Shown: positions 50,366 to 59,821 of the stretch, one piece after another | Layout: each line of letters opens with the position of its first letter | How positions within the stretch are numbered: position 1 is the first letter of the stretch | Source: Ruegeria sediminis | GTDB lineage: Bacteria > Pseudomonadota > Alphaproteobacteria > Rhodobacterales > Rhodobacteraceae | DNA length: 64,000 nucleotides | Assembly (NCBI RefSeq): GCF_005938215.1 | Contig: NZ_VCPD01000005.1 | Span: 1-64,000 of the forward strand | Direction: 5' to 3' | Notes under the pieces: model-generated | What the model saw: the letters and a program-made list of their open reading frames with translations, nothing else | Told to the model about the DNA's origin: nothing | Database searches by the model: none | Program-made: the position numbers and the translations under genes

Positions 50366-52189
50366 ATGAGACGTTTGACCCCTTTGCACTCCAACGACCT
50401 GCCGCCCGAGGACGAACGCCGCTCGGGCTGGCGCACGATCCGCCGGGTCGCGCCCTATCTTTGGCCAAAGGACGAAACCTGGGTCAAAAAGCGCGTCGTT
50501 CTGGCGATGTCCATGCTGGTTCTGGCCAAGCTGATCGCGGTCTACACGCCGATCCTCTACAAGGGCGCGGTCGACAGCCTGGCAGGAGAAGGCGTGCCGC
50601 CGCTGGCCCTTGGCGCGGTTGGTCTGACGGTCGCCTATGGCATGGCACGGATGATGACCGTGGGGTTCCAGCAACTCCGCGACGCCCTGTTCGCGCCGGT
50701 AGGGCAACGGGCGCTCAGGGCGTTGGCGCTGGAAACCTTCCAGCACATCCACCGCCTGTCGATGCGCTATCACATCACCCGCCGCACCGGCGGCCTGAGC
50801 CGCATCATCGAACGCGGCGTCAAGGGCGTGGAATTCCTGCTGCGCTTCCTGCTGTTTTCGATCGGCCCGCTGATCCTGGAACTGCTGATGGTGGCGGTCA
50901 TCCTGATGTGGCTGTTCGACGTATGGTATCTGGTCGTCGTGGCCGTCACCATCGCGCTATATATCTGGTTCACCTTCGCGGTGACCGAATGGCGCGTGAA
51001 GCTGCGCCGCGAGATGAACGATCAGGACACCGAAGCCAACCAGCGCGCCATCGACAGCCTGCTGAACTTCGAAACCGTCAAGTATTTCAACGCGGAAGCG
51101 CGCGAAGCTGAACGCTACGACATGTCGATGAAGGCCTATGCCCAGGCCGCGCTGAAGACGGCATATTCGCTGGCCTTCCTCAATTTTGGCCAGTCATTCC
51201 TGATCACCTGCGGCCTGATCGGCGTGATGGTCCTGGCCGCCATCGGCGTTCAGGGCGGATCGCTGACCGTCGGCGATTTCGTCATGGTCAACGCCTACAT
51301 GATCCAGATCACCGTGCCGCTCAACTTCCTAGGCACGGTTTATCGCGAGATCCGCCAGGCGCTGGTGGACATGGGGCAGATGTTTCACCTGCTGGAACAG
51401 CCCTCGGAAGTGACGGACAAGCCCGGCGCGCGCCCTCTGCAGGTTTCGGGGGGCGAGGTCAGCCTTGAAGATGTGCATTTCGGCTACGACCCCGACCGCG
51501 AGATCCTCAAGGGTATTTCGCTGAACGTGCCGGCAGGGCGGACCGTGGCCATCGTCGGCGCGACCGGTTCGGGCAAGTCCACCATCGGGCGGCTGCTGTT
51601 CCGGTTCTACGACGTGACCGGCGGTTCGCTGAAGATCGACGGACAGGACGTGCGCGACGTGACCCAGACCAGTCTGCACGCGGCCATCGGCGTGGTTCCG
51701 CAGGACACGGTGCTGTTCAACGACACCATCCGTTACAACATCGCCTATGGGCGCGAAGGCGCGACGCAGGCCGAGATCGAAGCCGCCGCCCGCGCGGCGC
51801 AGATCCACGATTTCATTGCTTCGCTGCCCGAAGGCTACGACACCAAGGTGGGCGAGCGCGGGCTGAAACTGTCGGGTGGCGAAAAACAGCGCGTGGGCAT
51901 CGCCCGCACCTTGCTGAAAAACCCGCCGATCCTGCTGCTGGACGAGGCTACCTCGGCGCTTGATACCGAGACCGAGCAGGAGATCAAGGATGCGCTGGCC
52001 CGCGCGGGCGAGGGGCGCACGGTGATCACCATCGCCCACCGCCTCAGCACCATCGCCGAAGCCGACCGGATCGTGGTGCTGGAGCGCGGCGAGATCGTCG
52101 AGCAGGGTACCCATGACGAGTTGCTGACCCGTGACGGGCGCTACGCGCAACTCTGGAGCCGTCAGCAGGCGGACGCCGAGGCGGCTTGA
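50366..52189 (+). CDS. ABC exporter, ATM1/HMT1-type
   Basis: 607 aa half-transporter: six TM segments (~45-340), the ATM1-type NBD-linked sequence, Walker A GATGSGKSTIG, signature LSGGEKQR, Walker B ILLLDEATSALD. The ATM1/HMT1 branch exports glutathione or glutathione-persulfide-type thiols and metal complexes. ATG 50366 preferred; an in-frame TTG is one codon earlier. Confidence 0.9.
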   Translation: MRRLTPLHSNDLPPEDERRSGWRTIRRVAPYLWPKDETWVKKRVVLAMSMLVLAKLIAVYTPILYKGAVDSLAGEGVPPLALGAVGLTVAYGMARMMTVGFQQLRDALFAPVGQRALRALALETFQHIHRLSMRYHITRRTGGLSRIIERGVKGVEFLLRFLLFSIGPLILELLMVAVILMWLFDVWYLVVVAVTIALYIWFTFAVTEWRVKLRREMNDQDTEANQRAIDSLLNFETVKYFNAEAREAERYDMSMKAYAQAALKTAYSLAFLNFGQSFLITCGLIGVMVLAAIGVQGGSLTVGDFVMVNAYMIQITVPLNFLGTVYREIRQALVDMGQMFHLLEQPSEVTDKPGARPLQVSGGEVSLEDVHFGYDPDREILKGISLNVPAGRTVAIVGATGSGKSTIGRLLFRFYDVTGGSLKIDGQDVRDVTQTSLHAAIGVVPQDTVLFNDTIRYNIAYGREGATQAEIEAAARAAQIHDFIASLPEGYDTKVGERGLKLSGGEKQRVGIARTLLKNPPILLLDEATSALDTETEQEIKDALARAGEGRTVITIAHRLSTIAEADRIVVLERGEIVEQGTHDELLTRDGRYAQLWSRQQADAEAA

Positions 52190-52273
52190 CCGCCGGGAGC
52201 CCGTCTCAGCCTTGTTGTGATTGCGGATTTACGGCTAGCTTGGGTCCGAGCATTGACTTTTGAGGGGCTCGGG

Positions 52274-53830
52274 ATGTTCAAACTGCTTCGTTTTCTCCTG
52301 ATCTCGGCGGTCGTTCTGGTTGTGGCGAGCTTCGGGTTTCGATTTCTCTATCCCGTGCCGTCGAACGATGCCGCACCCGCGACCACCGCCGTTCCTGCCA
52401 GCACCGAGACGACGCTGGGCCGGATCGTTCTGCCGCTGGTCGAACAGAACCTGGGGCGCTCGGGCATCACCCGGCTTCAGGACGGGCACAGTTCCTTTGC
52501 TGCGCGCATTCAACTGGCGGATCTGGCGGAGCAGAGCATCGACGCGCGTTACTACATCTGGCAGAAGGACCTCACTGGCCTTCTGCTGCTCGACGCACTG
52601 AAACGCGCCGCCGACCGCGGGGTGCGCGTGCGCATTTTGCTGGACGACAACGGGACGCCTGATCTGGACCCCGAGCTTGCCGAGTTGGACGCCCATCCCA
52701 ACATCGAGGTGCGGCTCTTCAATCCGTTCATGCTCAGATCGCCGAGAATGATCTCTTACGTACTGGATTTCAGCCGGCTGAACCGGCGCATGCACAACAA
52801 GAGCTTCACGGTGGACGGTGTCGCCACCGTCGTTGGCGGGCGCAACATCGGCAACATCTACTTTGCCCGAGATTTGGAGGTCAATTATTTCGATCTCGAC
52901 GTGGTCGCGCTGGGCGAAGCGGCCCGCGCCGTGTCCGAGGATTTCGACCTCTATTGGGCCAGCCCGTCATCGGTCCCGGTGTCACTGGTGCTGCCGCAGC
53001 AGCCGGCCGAGCGGAGCATCCTGGAACGTTCCGTCGCGAAGGTTCTGGCCCTGCCGGGAGGAGAACCCTATGCCAGCGCGGTAAGGGACTTGCCGCTGAA
53101 AAACGAGCTTCTGGACAATGCGCGAGCATTTGAATGGGTCGAGATGGACCTGGTCAGCGATGATCCAGGCAAAGGTCTGGCCAAAGCGTCCGAAGAGGAT
53201 TTCATGATTTCCCGGCTGCTGAAACTGATCGAGCGGCCGGACAGCGAGATCATGCTGGTCTCGGCCTATTTCGTCCCGGGAGACCGCCTGACCGACATTC
53301 TGTCGAACTGGGCGCGTGAGGGATTGCGCGTCGCGACGCTGACCAATGCGCAGGAGGCGACGGATGTGCTGCCGGTTCATTCGGGTTACCGGCAGTACCG
53401 CGACAAGCTGCTGGATGCCGGGGTCGAGGTCCATGAACTCAAGTCGGATCAGGTGAAACCCGACCTGTTGCAGCAATTCGGTCTGGTCGGATCCGAGAAT
53501 ACCAGTCTGCACGCAAAGACCTTCATCATCGACAGGCAGTATCTGTTCGTGGGATCTTTCAACTTCGACCCCAGGTCTGCTTCCTTGAACACCGAAATGG
53601 GTTTCCTGGTCCGCAGCCCCGATCTTGCCCAAGAACTCATGGGTGATTTCGACAGCAACCTGGCCGCGCGGGCCTATCGCGTCGTGTACGACGACAACGG
53701 GAACATGGTCTGGCGCGAAACCCTGGCGGATGGCAGCGAGCGTCTATACGTCGAGGAACCGAATACCAGCGGCATGAGCCGGACGTTGGTCCGGGTCATG
53801 GGCTGGCTACCAATCCAGTGGATGCTGTAG
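52274..53830 (+). CDS. Phospholipase-D family protein (cardiolipin-synthase-like)
   Basis: 518 aa with an N-terminal membrane segment (~1-23). Two HKD motifs: HNKSFTVDGVATVVGGRNIG and HAKTFIIDRQYLFVGSFNFD. Resembles ClsC-like phosphatidyltransferases. ATG 52274; an open frame reaches upstream to 52217 with no ribosome site. Ends one base before the convergent RND pump. Confidence 0.87.
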   Translation: MFKLLRFLLISAVVLVVASFGFRFLYPVPSNDAAPATTAVPASTETTLGRIVLPLVEQNLGRSGITRLQDGHSSFAARIQLADLAEQSIDARYYIWQKDLTGLLLLDALKRAADRGVRVRILLDDNGTPDLDPELAELDAHPNIEVRLFNPFMLRSPRMISYVLDFSRLNRRMHNKSFTVDGVATVVGGRNIGNIYFARDLEVNYFDLDVVALGEAARAVSEDFDLYWASPSSVPVSLVLPQQPAERSILERSVAKVLALPGGEPYASAVRDLPLKNELLDNARAFEWVEMDLVSDDPGKGLAKASEEDFMISRLLKLIERPDSEIMLVSAYFVPGDRLTDILSNWAREGLRVATLTNAQEATDVLPVHSGYRQYRDKLLDAGVEVHELKSDQVKPDLLQQFGLVGSENTSLHAKTFIIDRQYLFVGSFNFDPRSASLNTEMGFLVRSPDLAQELMGDFDSNLAARAYRVVYDDNGNMVWRETLADGSERLYVEEPNTSGMSRTLVRVMGWLPIQWML

Positions 53831-56800
53831 CTATTCGGCAGCTCGCAGCGGTTTGGTCGGCGGCATGTCGCCGTCGGCATCCTCGGGTGCCCGGCTTTCG
53901 CCGCCATCGACCGGCTGGAGCGTATCCTCGGTCCAGATGATCTCGGTCGCGTGCAGGTTGCGCGCGGTCCGGCCAAGCGCCATGTCGCGCGCGATGCGGC
54001 TGGAGCGGCCCGCGGTCAGTCGGGCGAGCAACCGGCCCAACCAGACCATGTAGGTCGAGAACCAGACGCGCAGGGCCAGGAACGAGGGGGTCACGATCAG
54101 GGTCAGCACCGTCGCGATGCCAAGTCCGAACACCACGGCCGTCGCCAGCTGTTTCCACCACAGCGCAGTGGGGCTGTCGATGGAATAGCCGCCGCCTATG
54201 AAATCGAGCGACAGGCCGAACATCATCGGCGTCAGGCCCGCCATCGTGGTCAGCGTGGTCAGAAGCACCGGGCGGATGCGTGCCTCGGCGGTGCGCACGA
54301 TGGCCTCGATCCTCGGCATGTAGCCGCTGTACTCCTGATAGGTGTCGATCAGCACGATGTTGTTGTTCACCACGATCCCGGCCAGAGCCACGATGCCGGT
54401 GCCGGTCATGATGATCGAGAAGGGCTGGTCCATCACCATCATCCCGATAAGGACGCCTGTCGTCGACAGGACGACGGCCAGCAGAACCAGAACCGAGTTG
54501 TAGAACGAGTTGAACTGCGCCAGCAGGATCACGAACATCAGCCCCAGCGCGGCGAGGAACGCCTTGGACAGGAACTCCTGGCTTTCGGCCTGATCTTCCT
54601 GGTCGCCGGTCCATTCCCAGCTTACGCTTGCGGGCAGGGGGTCGGTGTTCAGCCATTCGGTCAGAACGGCGATCCGTTCGTTCGGATTGACCGGCGCGAA
54701 CCTGGCCTCGCCCGCGGCTATGGCGGCGCGCAGGTCCTCGACATTGTCCGCCTCGGTCAGTTGGACCAGTTCAAAGGGCTTGCCGTCGGCCCTTTCGACG
54801 ATTTCGCCTTGGGCAGACGCGCCATCGGCGGCCTCGCGAACCAGCGCCAGCCGCGATTCGGTTCCGTTTTCGTCGGTCGTCACGATCTTGGTCAGGCCGG
54901 GTTCGACATCCGCCTTGACGTCATAGTACCGTTCCTGGTCGACGCGGTTGATCTGCGCCAGCTTTTTCACCGGCGTTCGGGTCACGAAATTCGACAGCGG
55001 CACCAGCCCTTCCGGCGTGCGCACCTTGAGCGTGTCGAGCGTTGACAGCACCCGGTCCTGTTCGGGCAGGCGTACGCGGATGTCGATTTCCTCGTCGTTG
55101 CCTTCGGGGCGCATTTCGCCCAGCAGGATGCCGCGAGTCACCAGTTGCACCATCGCGCCCACTGTCGCCACGTCGGCGCCGAACCGGCCGGCCTTGGCCA
55201 CGTCCACGTCGATCTGCCAGTCGATGCCGGGCAGGGGCAAGCTGTCTTCGATCCGGATCAGCCCCGGGGTCGCGTCGAAGGTTGCCCGCGCAGCTTCGGT
55301 CGCCGTGGTCAGGTCGTCCCAGCTGTCACCCTTGATCCGCAAATGCACAGGTTTGGCCGAGGCGGGGCCGCGCCCCAGCACTTCGATCTCGACTTCGAAC
55401 CCGGGAAGCTTTGCCAGTGCCGCGTTCAACTGTTCGATGACCGCATCGCCGTCATAGTCGGGGGCGACCACCTCGCGCGAGAATCGCCCGCCAGCAACGG
55501 GCTGCGACACCTTGGGCCTGTCCTCCCACGGGATGATCTCGAACTGGACCCGGCCAACCGTGTCTGCCGGGGCCTGCGAGCCGCCGGTATTCTGGTTCAG
55601 CCCGCCCTGGCCGGCGAAGGCGAAGACGTTGGTGATTGCGTGGTGCGATCCGATGACCTCTTCTGCCGCGCGCACCATCGCGTCCTTTTCCGCCAGCGAC
55701 AGGTTGCCCCGCGCCCGGACATAGGCGGTGGCCTGTTCAGGCTCGCTTTCGACAAAGAACTCCACGCCGCGTGTTTTCTCGGGGAAAATGACAAAGGCGA
55801 CCTGGTAGACCGCGAAGAACACCGCGAAGATGGACACGATCGGCATGATCGGGTTGCCGGCGATGAACTGGATGAAGCGGCCGAACAGCGTGTGTTCCTT
55901 GGCGGTGTGGATGCGGTCGTCGGCGAACTCGATCCGCGCCGCGCCCAGCGTCACCGAGCCGGCAAACGCGCCGGACAGGAAGATCAGAGCGCCCAGGGCC
56001 GTCCCGCCCGGCGCACCTTGGGGCAGCAGGTAATGCGGGTTCAGCAACTGCATGGCGCCGAGGAAGATCATGTAGAGGGCAGGGGGCACCAGTAGGGCGC
56101 GCAGCCACCACGGCGTCCGCGCGCGCAGCCAATTCGAGGCGCGGTCGAAAACCCGGCTGAGGCGGCCCGAGACGCCGCCCATCACCGGCAGGTAGATCAA
56201 CGCAACCACCAGCGAGGCGGACAGAACGAAGATCAGCGTGACAGGCAGCATCCCCATGAACTCGCCCGGCACGCCGGGCCAGAACAGCATCGGCAGGAAA
56301 GCGCAGAGCGTCGTCGCGGTGGAGGATACGATAGGCCAGAACATCCGGTGCGCCGCCTCGACATAGGCGTGCATGGGGCCGACGCCTTCCTTGATGCGCT
56401 TGTCGGCATATTCCACCACAACGATCGCACCATCGACCAGCATCCCCACGGCAAGGATGAGGCCGAACATCACGATGTTCGAGATGCTGACACCCATCGC
56501 GGCGAGAAAGGCAAAGCACAGCAGGAAGGATGTCGGAATGGCAAAGCCCACCAGCAACGCCGCGCGGGAACCCAGCGAAGCAAGAACCACGATCATCACC
56601 AGCGCGATTGCGGTCAGCACCGATCCCTCAAGCTGGCTGACCATGGAACCGACGACGCGGCTCTGGTCGTTCGAGGTGCCCACTTCGACGGCGGCCCGCA
56701 GCTCCGGCGGCCATTTCTTCTGGGCCTCGGCGAGGGTTTGTTTCACCGTTTCGACGGTGTCGATCAGGTTGTAGCCCTTGCGCTTGACCACCTGCAGGGC

Positions 56801-57637
56801 GACGGTAGATTCGCCATCGAAACGCGCCGTGCCTTCGCGGTCTTCGAAGGTGTAGTTGATGACCGCCAGCTCCCCCAGCGTGACCACCCGGTCGCCATTT
56901 ACCTTGACCGGCAGGTCGTAGACATCCCGCGCCGTCTTGAACGAGGACGGGATCTTGACCGAGAACGTCCCCTGCTCGGTCTCGACCTCGCCCGCCGCGA
57001 TCAGCTGGTTGTTGTTCTGGACGACATTGATGAGTTCCGCCGCGGTGACGTTGTAAGCCTCGAGCCGCAGCGGGTCGATCACCACCTCGAGCATCTCGTC
57101 GCGGTTCCCGGCGATCCCGGCCTCGAGCACCGCGTCCAGGGCTTCCAGATCGTCCTGCAAGTCCTTGGCGATGCGCGCCATCGTCCGTTCCGGCACCGCG
57201 CCCGTCAGGTTGACGATGACGATCGGGAATTCGGAGAAATTGAACTCGCTCAGCGTGTATTGCTCGGCCCCATCCGGGAATTCGGCCTGGGCGCTGTTCA
57301 TCGCGTCGCGCACGTCGGCGGTGATCGCGTTCTTGTCCCATCCGAACTCGAACTCAAGCGCAACACCGGCATAGTTCTCGGCCGCGGTCGCGGTCATCTT
57401 CTTTAGGCCGTCGAGATCGGCCAGTTCGGTCTCCATCGGCTTGATCAGCAGGTTTTCACTGTCTTCCGCCGAGATGCCCGGGAACTGGACCGACACGAAC
57501 AGCGCCGGAATCTCAATGTCTGGCTCGCCTTCCTTCGGCAGGCTCACATAGGCGAATCCGCCGACCACGATCGAGATCGCGATGAAGGCCAGAACCATTC
57601 GGGCCCGAGAGGCGGCCCAGTCGACGATGCCGGTCAT
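53831..57637 (-). CDS. RND efflux inner-membrane transporter
   Basis: 1268 aa, longer than the usual 1020-1050. Standard RND features: VSLPKEGEPDIEIP near the N-terminus, the TM4-type motif GMLVDGAIVVVEYADKRI (Asp pair replaced partly), porter domains and the second TM half. An additional segment at ~500-600 contains extra hydrophobic stretches (LLVPPALYMIFLGAMQLL; ALIFLSGAFAGSVTL), explaining the length. Pairs with the adaptor gene, overlapping by 4 bp. No outer-membrane channel gene is adjacent. Substrate unknown. Confidence 0.92.
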   Translation of the reverse strand: MTGIVDWAASRARMVLAFIAISIVVGGFAYVSLPKEGEPDIEIPALFVSVQFPGISAEDSENLLIKPMETELADLDGLKKMTATAAENYAGVALEFEFGWDKNAITADVRDAMNSAQAEFPDGAEQYTLSEFNFSEFPIVIVNLTGAVPERTMARIAKDLQDDLEALDAVLEAGIAGNRDEMLEVVIDPLRLEAYNVTAAELINVVQNNNQLIAAGEVETEQGTFSVKIPSSFKTARDVYDLPVKVNGDRVVTLGELAVINYTFEDREGTARFDGESTVALQVVKRKGYNLIDTVETVKQTLAEAQKKWPPELRAAVEVGTSNDQSRVVGSMVSQLEGSVLTAIALVMIVVLASLGSRAALLVGFAIPTSFLLCFAFLAAMGVSISNIVMFGLILAVGMLVDGAIVVVEYADKRIKEGVGPMHAYVEAAHRMFWPIVSSTATTLCAFLPMLFWPGVPGEFMGMLPVTLIFVLSASLVVALIYLPVMGGVSGRLSRVFDRASNWLRARTPWWLRALLVPPALYMIFLGAMQLLNPHYLLPQGAPGGTALGALIFLSGAFAGSVTLGAARIEFADDRIHTAKEHTLFGRFIQFIAGNPIMPIVSIFAVFFAVYQVAFVIFPEKTRGVEFFVESEPEQATAYVRARGNLSLAEKDAMVRAAEEVIGSHHAITNVFAFAGQGGLNQNTGGSQAPADTVGRVQFEIIPWEDRPKVSQPVAGGRFSREVVAPDYDGDAVIEQLNAALAKLPGFEVEIEVLGRGPASAKPVHLRIKGDSWDDLTTATEAARATFDATPGLIRIEDSLPLPGIDWQIDVDVAKAGRFGADVATVGAMVQLVTRGILLGEMRPEGNDEEIDIRVRLPEQDRVLSTLDTLKVRTPEGLVPLSNFVTRTPVKKLAQINRVDQERYYDVKADVEPGLTKIVTTDENGTESRLALVREAADGASAQGEIVERADGKPFELVQLTEADNVEDLRAAIAAGEARFAPVNPNERIAVLTEWLNTDPLPASVSWEWTGDQEDQAESQEFLSKAFLAALGLMFVILLAQFNSFYNSVLVLLAVVLSTTGVLIGMMVMDQPFSIIMTGTGIVALAGIVVNNNIVLIDTYQEYSGYMPRIEAIVRTAEARIRPVLLTTLTTMAGLTPMMFGLSLDFIGGGYSIDSPTALWWKQLATAVVFGLGIATVLTLIVTPSFLALRVWFSTYMVWLGRLLARLTAGRSSRIARDMALGRTARNLHATEIIWTEDTLQPVDGGESRAPEDADGDMPPTKPLRAAE

Positions 57638-58878
57638 TGGGACGCCTCGCGGTAGGTCGGCGCGACCGTCACGCCCTTGGTGACGAATTCCTGCCCCACG
57701 ACGATCACGTCAACCGTTTCGGGCAGACCGCCGATCCAGACGCCGTGCGGCGCATCGCGCAGCAGGCGTACTGGCATGAAATCGACCACGTTGCCTTCGC
57801 CGACGATGCGGACGCCCAACTGCCCTTCATTGTTCAGCGTGAGTGCGGATTGCGGCAACAGATGCGCCTTGGCGCCTTCAGCCGAGATCGCGATGGTCGC
57901 GGTCTGGCCGTCGCGGATCTGAAGATCCGGGTTGGGAACGGTGACTTCCACTTCGAAGGTGCGGGTGGTCTCGTCCGCAGAGCGGCTGATGAAGGTCACC
58001 TGGCCCTGGACCTGAAGCCCCGTGACCAGTTCGGCCTGCGCCAGAGCGCCCGGGCTGACCCGGTTGACCTCGGTCTCGGGCACGAACCCAACCAGCTTGA
58101 TCGGGTCAAGCTGGATCACCGTGGCGCAGAGCGAGCCCGCTTCACGTTGCATCAGGCTTCCCAACTCGGCCGTGTCGCTTTCCAGAAGCCCGTCGAACGG
58201 CGCCTCGATGGTCAGGCGATCCATCTCGCGCTGGGCGACGGCCACGGCTGCCGTAGCGGCTTCGATACCGGCGCGGGTGGTTTCCAGCCCGGCCTCGGCC
58301 GATTTGATGCCCGCCTCGGCGGCCCGCATGGCGGCTTCGGTCGAGATGCGGCGCGTTTCCGAAGCATAGCCGGTTTCCGACAGCTTCTGGGCAGCGGTGA
58401 AGTTGATCTCGGCTTCGGCAAGCCGAGCCAGCGCCTCATCCAGCTTTGCCTGCGCCTCGGGCATCCGGCTTTCAGCCTCTACCTTGAGCGCCCTGGCTTC
58501 GGCCAGGCTGGCGGGGCGGGTGCCCGGATCCAGTTCGCAAAGCACTTCGCCGGCCTTGACGAAGGCGCCTTTGCGCTTGGGTTCGGAAATCACGGTCGAG
58601 GTGGTTTCCGCGCGGACTTCGACCTGACGGTTCGCCTTGGTCTGACCCCGCAGCACGACGGCGCTGTTGATCTCGCGCGCCGTGGACCGAAGTGCGACGA
58701 CGCCAACCGCCTTCGCCGTCGCCTCGGCGACGGCTTCGTCCGTGGCCTGTGTTGCCTGGTCATTTTGCGCTGCGGCGGCCTCGTTCTTGGCGAAAACCAG
58801 CAACGCCTCGCGTTCGAATACCAGCAAATACAATGCGGTCGTCACCAGAAGGGCGGTGATGAAGGGGATCAATCGCAT
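57634..58878 (-). CDS. RND periplasmic adaptor (HlyD/MFP family)
   Basis: 414 aa. N-terminal signal anchor (LIPFITALLVTTALYLLVF), lipoyl halves around the coiled-coil hairpin (residues ~130-240: EARALKVEAESRMPEAQAKLDEA, AAMRAAEAGIKSAEAGLETT) and beta-barrel domain. It connects the pump to an outer-membrane channel. First gene of the two-gene operon, ahead of a palindromic operator. Confidence 0.93.
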   Translation of the reverse strand: MRLIPFITALLVTTALYLLVFEREALLVFAKNEAAAAQNDQATQATDEAVAEATAKAVGVVALRSTAREINSAVVLRGQTKANRQVEVRAETTSTVISEPKRKGAFVKAGEVLCELDPGTRPASLAEARALKVEAESRMPEAQAKLDEALARLAEAEINFTAAQKLSETGYASETRRISTEAAMRAAEAGIKSAEAGLETTRAGIEAATAAVAVAQREMDRLTIEAPFDGLLESDTAELGSLMQREAGSLCATVIQLDPIKLVGFVPETEVNRVSPGALAQAELVTGLQVQGQVTFISRSADETTRTFEVEVTVPNPDLQIRDGQTATIAISAEGAKAHLLPQSALTLNNEGQLGVRIVGEGNVVDFMPVRLLRDAPHGVWIGGLPETVDVIVVGQEFVTKGVTVAPTYREASQ

Positions 58879-58964
58879 CCTGTGCCTTTCCCAGAACCGT
58901 TCCGTGCAAACAGAAATATGTACATGCCCTCAGATGGGGCTGGTTCTGTGTCTTGTCCACTCTA

Positions 58965-58976
58965 AACTGACCAGTT
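58965..58976. promoter_or_regulatory. Putative operator upstream of the RND operon
   Basis: AACTG-AC-CAGTT, a 12-bp palindrome in the 222-bp region between the adaptor and the yfgM-like gene. Its form is like TetR/AcrR-type operators of efflux genes. No regulator is adjacent, so it is a prediction. Confidence 0.4.
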
Positions 58977-59100
58977 CAGATTATTTTTTTTCTCCTGACT
59001 GTGCAAGCAGGTCGAAAATGACCGGATCGGGGCACTTGGCTTGCCGCATGGGGCGGGGTATGACAGGCCGACTTTTGGATAACAGCACCCGGGGGCAGGG

Positions 59101-59772
59101 ATGAGCGACGTTGACAGTTTCATCGATGAGGTGACCGAAGAGGTTCGCCGTGATCGTCTGTACCTGCTGCTGCGCCGTTGGGGCTGGGTGGGCGTTCTGC
59201 TGGTGATCATCGTTGTCGGCGGCGCGGCCTACAACGAATACCGCAAGGCGACGGCGACGGCCTCGGCCGAATCCTTGGGCGATCAGATCATCGCCGCGCT
59301 GGCCGAGAATGACGCCGAGGGGCGCGCGACGCGATTGGCGGAAATCCAGTCCGAATCCGCCGGTGGCGATGCGGTCGTACAGATGCTGCTTTCCTCGGCC
59401 GCGTCCAATACGGGTACAACCGATGCCGCGGTTGAAGGATTGAACCGTATCGCGGCCGATGGCGAGTTGCCCGAGATCTATCGCCAGATCGCGGCGTTCA
59501 AGGGCCTTCTGATGCAAGGCGACAGTCTGCCCGTCGCCGACCGACGCCAGCAATTCGAGGCCCTGGCCAACCCGGGCGCGCCGCTGCGCCTGTTGGCCGA
59601 AGAGCAACTCGCCCTGATCGACATTGAGGAAGGCAAAGTTGACGCAGCGTTGACCCGTCTCGAGGCGGTCAGACAGGACGCCGAGGCGAGCGTGGACTTG
59701 CAACAGCGCGCCACTCAGTTGATTGTGGCGCTGGGCGGAAAACCGGAGCCTCTTTCCGGTCAACAGGGCTGA
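59101..59772 (+). CDS. YfgM-like TPR membrane protein
   Basis: 223 aa. One TM segment (~27-47) with a cytoplasmic N-terminus, then periplasmic TPR-like helices. YfgM in E. coli is an ancillary periplasmic chaperone with PpiD. The order yfgM-bamB-der is conserved with E. coli, supporting the call. The 222-bp upstream region carries the palindrome of the RND operator. Confidence 0.85.
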   Translation: MSDVDSFIDEVTEEVRRDRLYLLLRRWGWVGVLLVIIVVGGAAYNEYRKATATASAESLGDQIIAALAENDAEGRATRLAEIQSESAGGDAVVQMLLSSAASNTGTTDAAVEGLNRIAADGELPEIYRQIAAFKGLLMQGDSLPVADRRQQFEALANPGAPLRLLAEEQLALIDIEEGKVDAALTRLEAVRQDAEASVDLQQRATQLIVALGGKPEPLSGQQG

Positions 59773-59821
59773 GCCCGGTTCGCGCGGACGGCAATCACAC
59801 GACAGGCGAGTTCAAGATACC

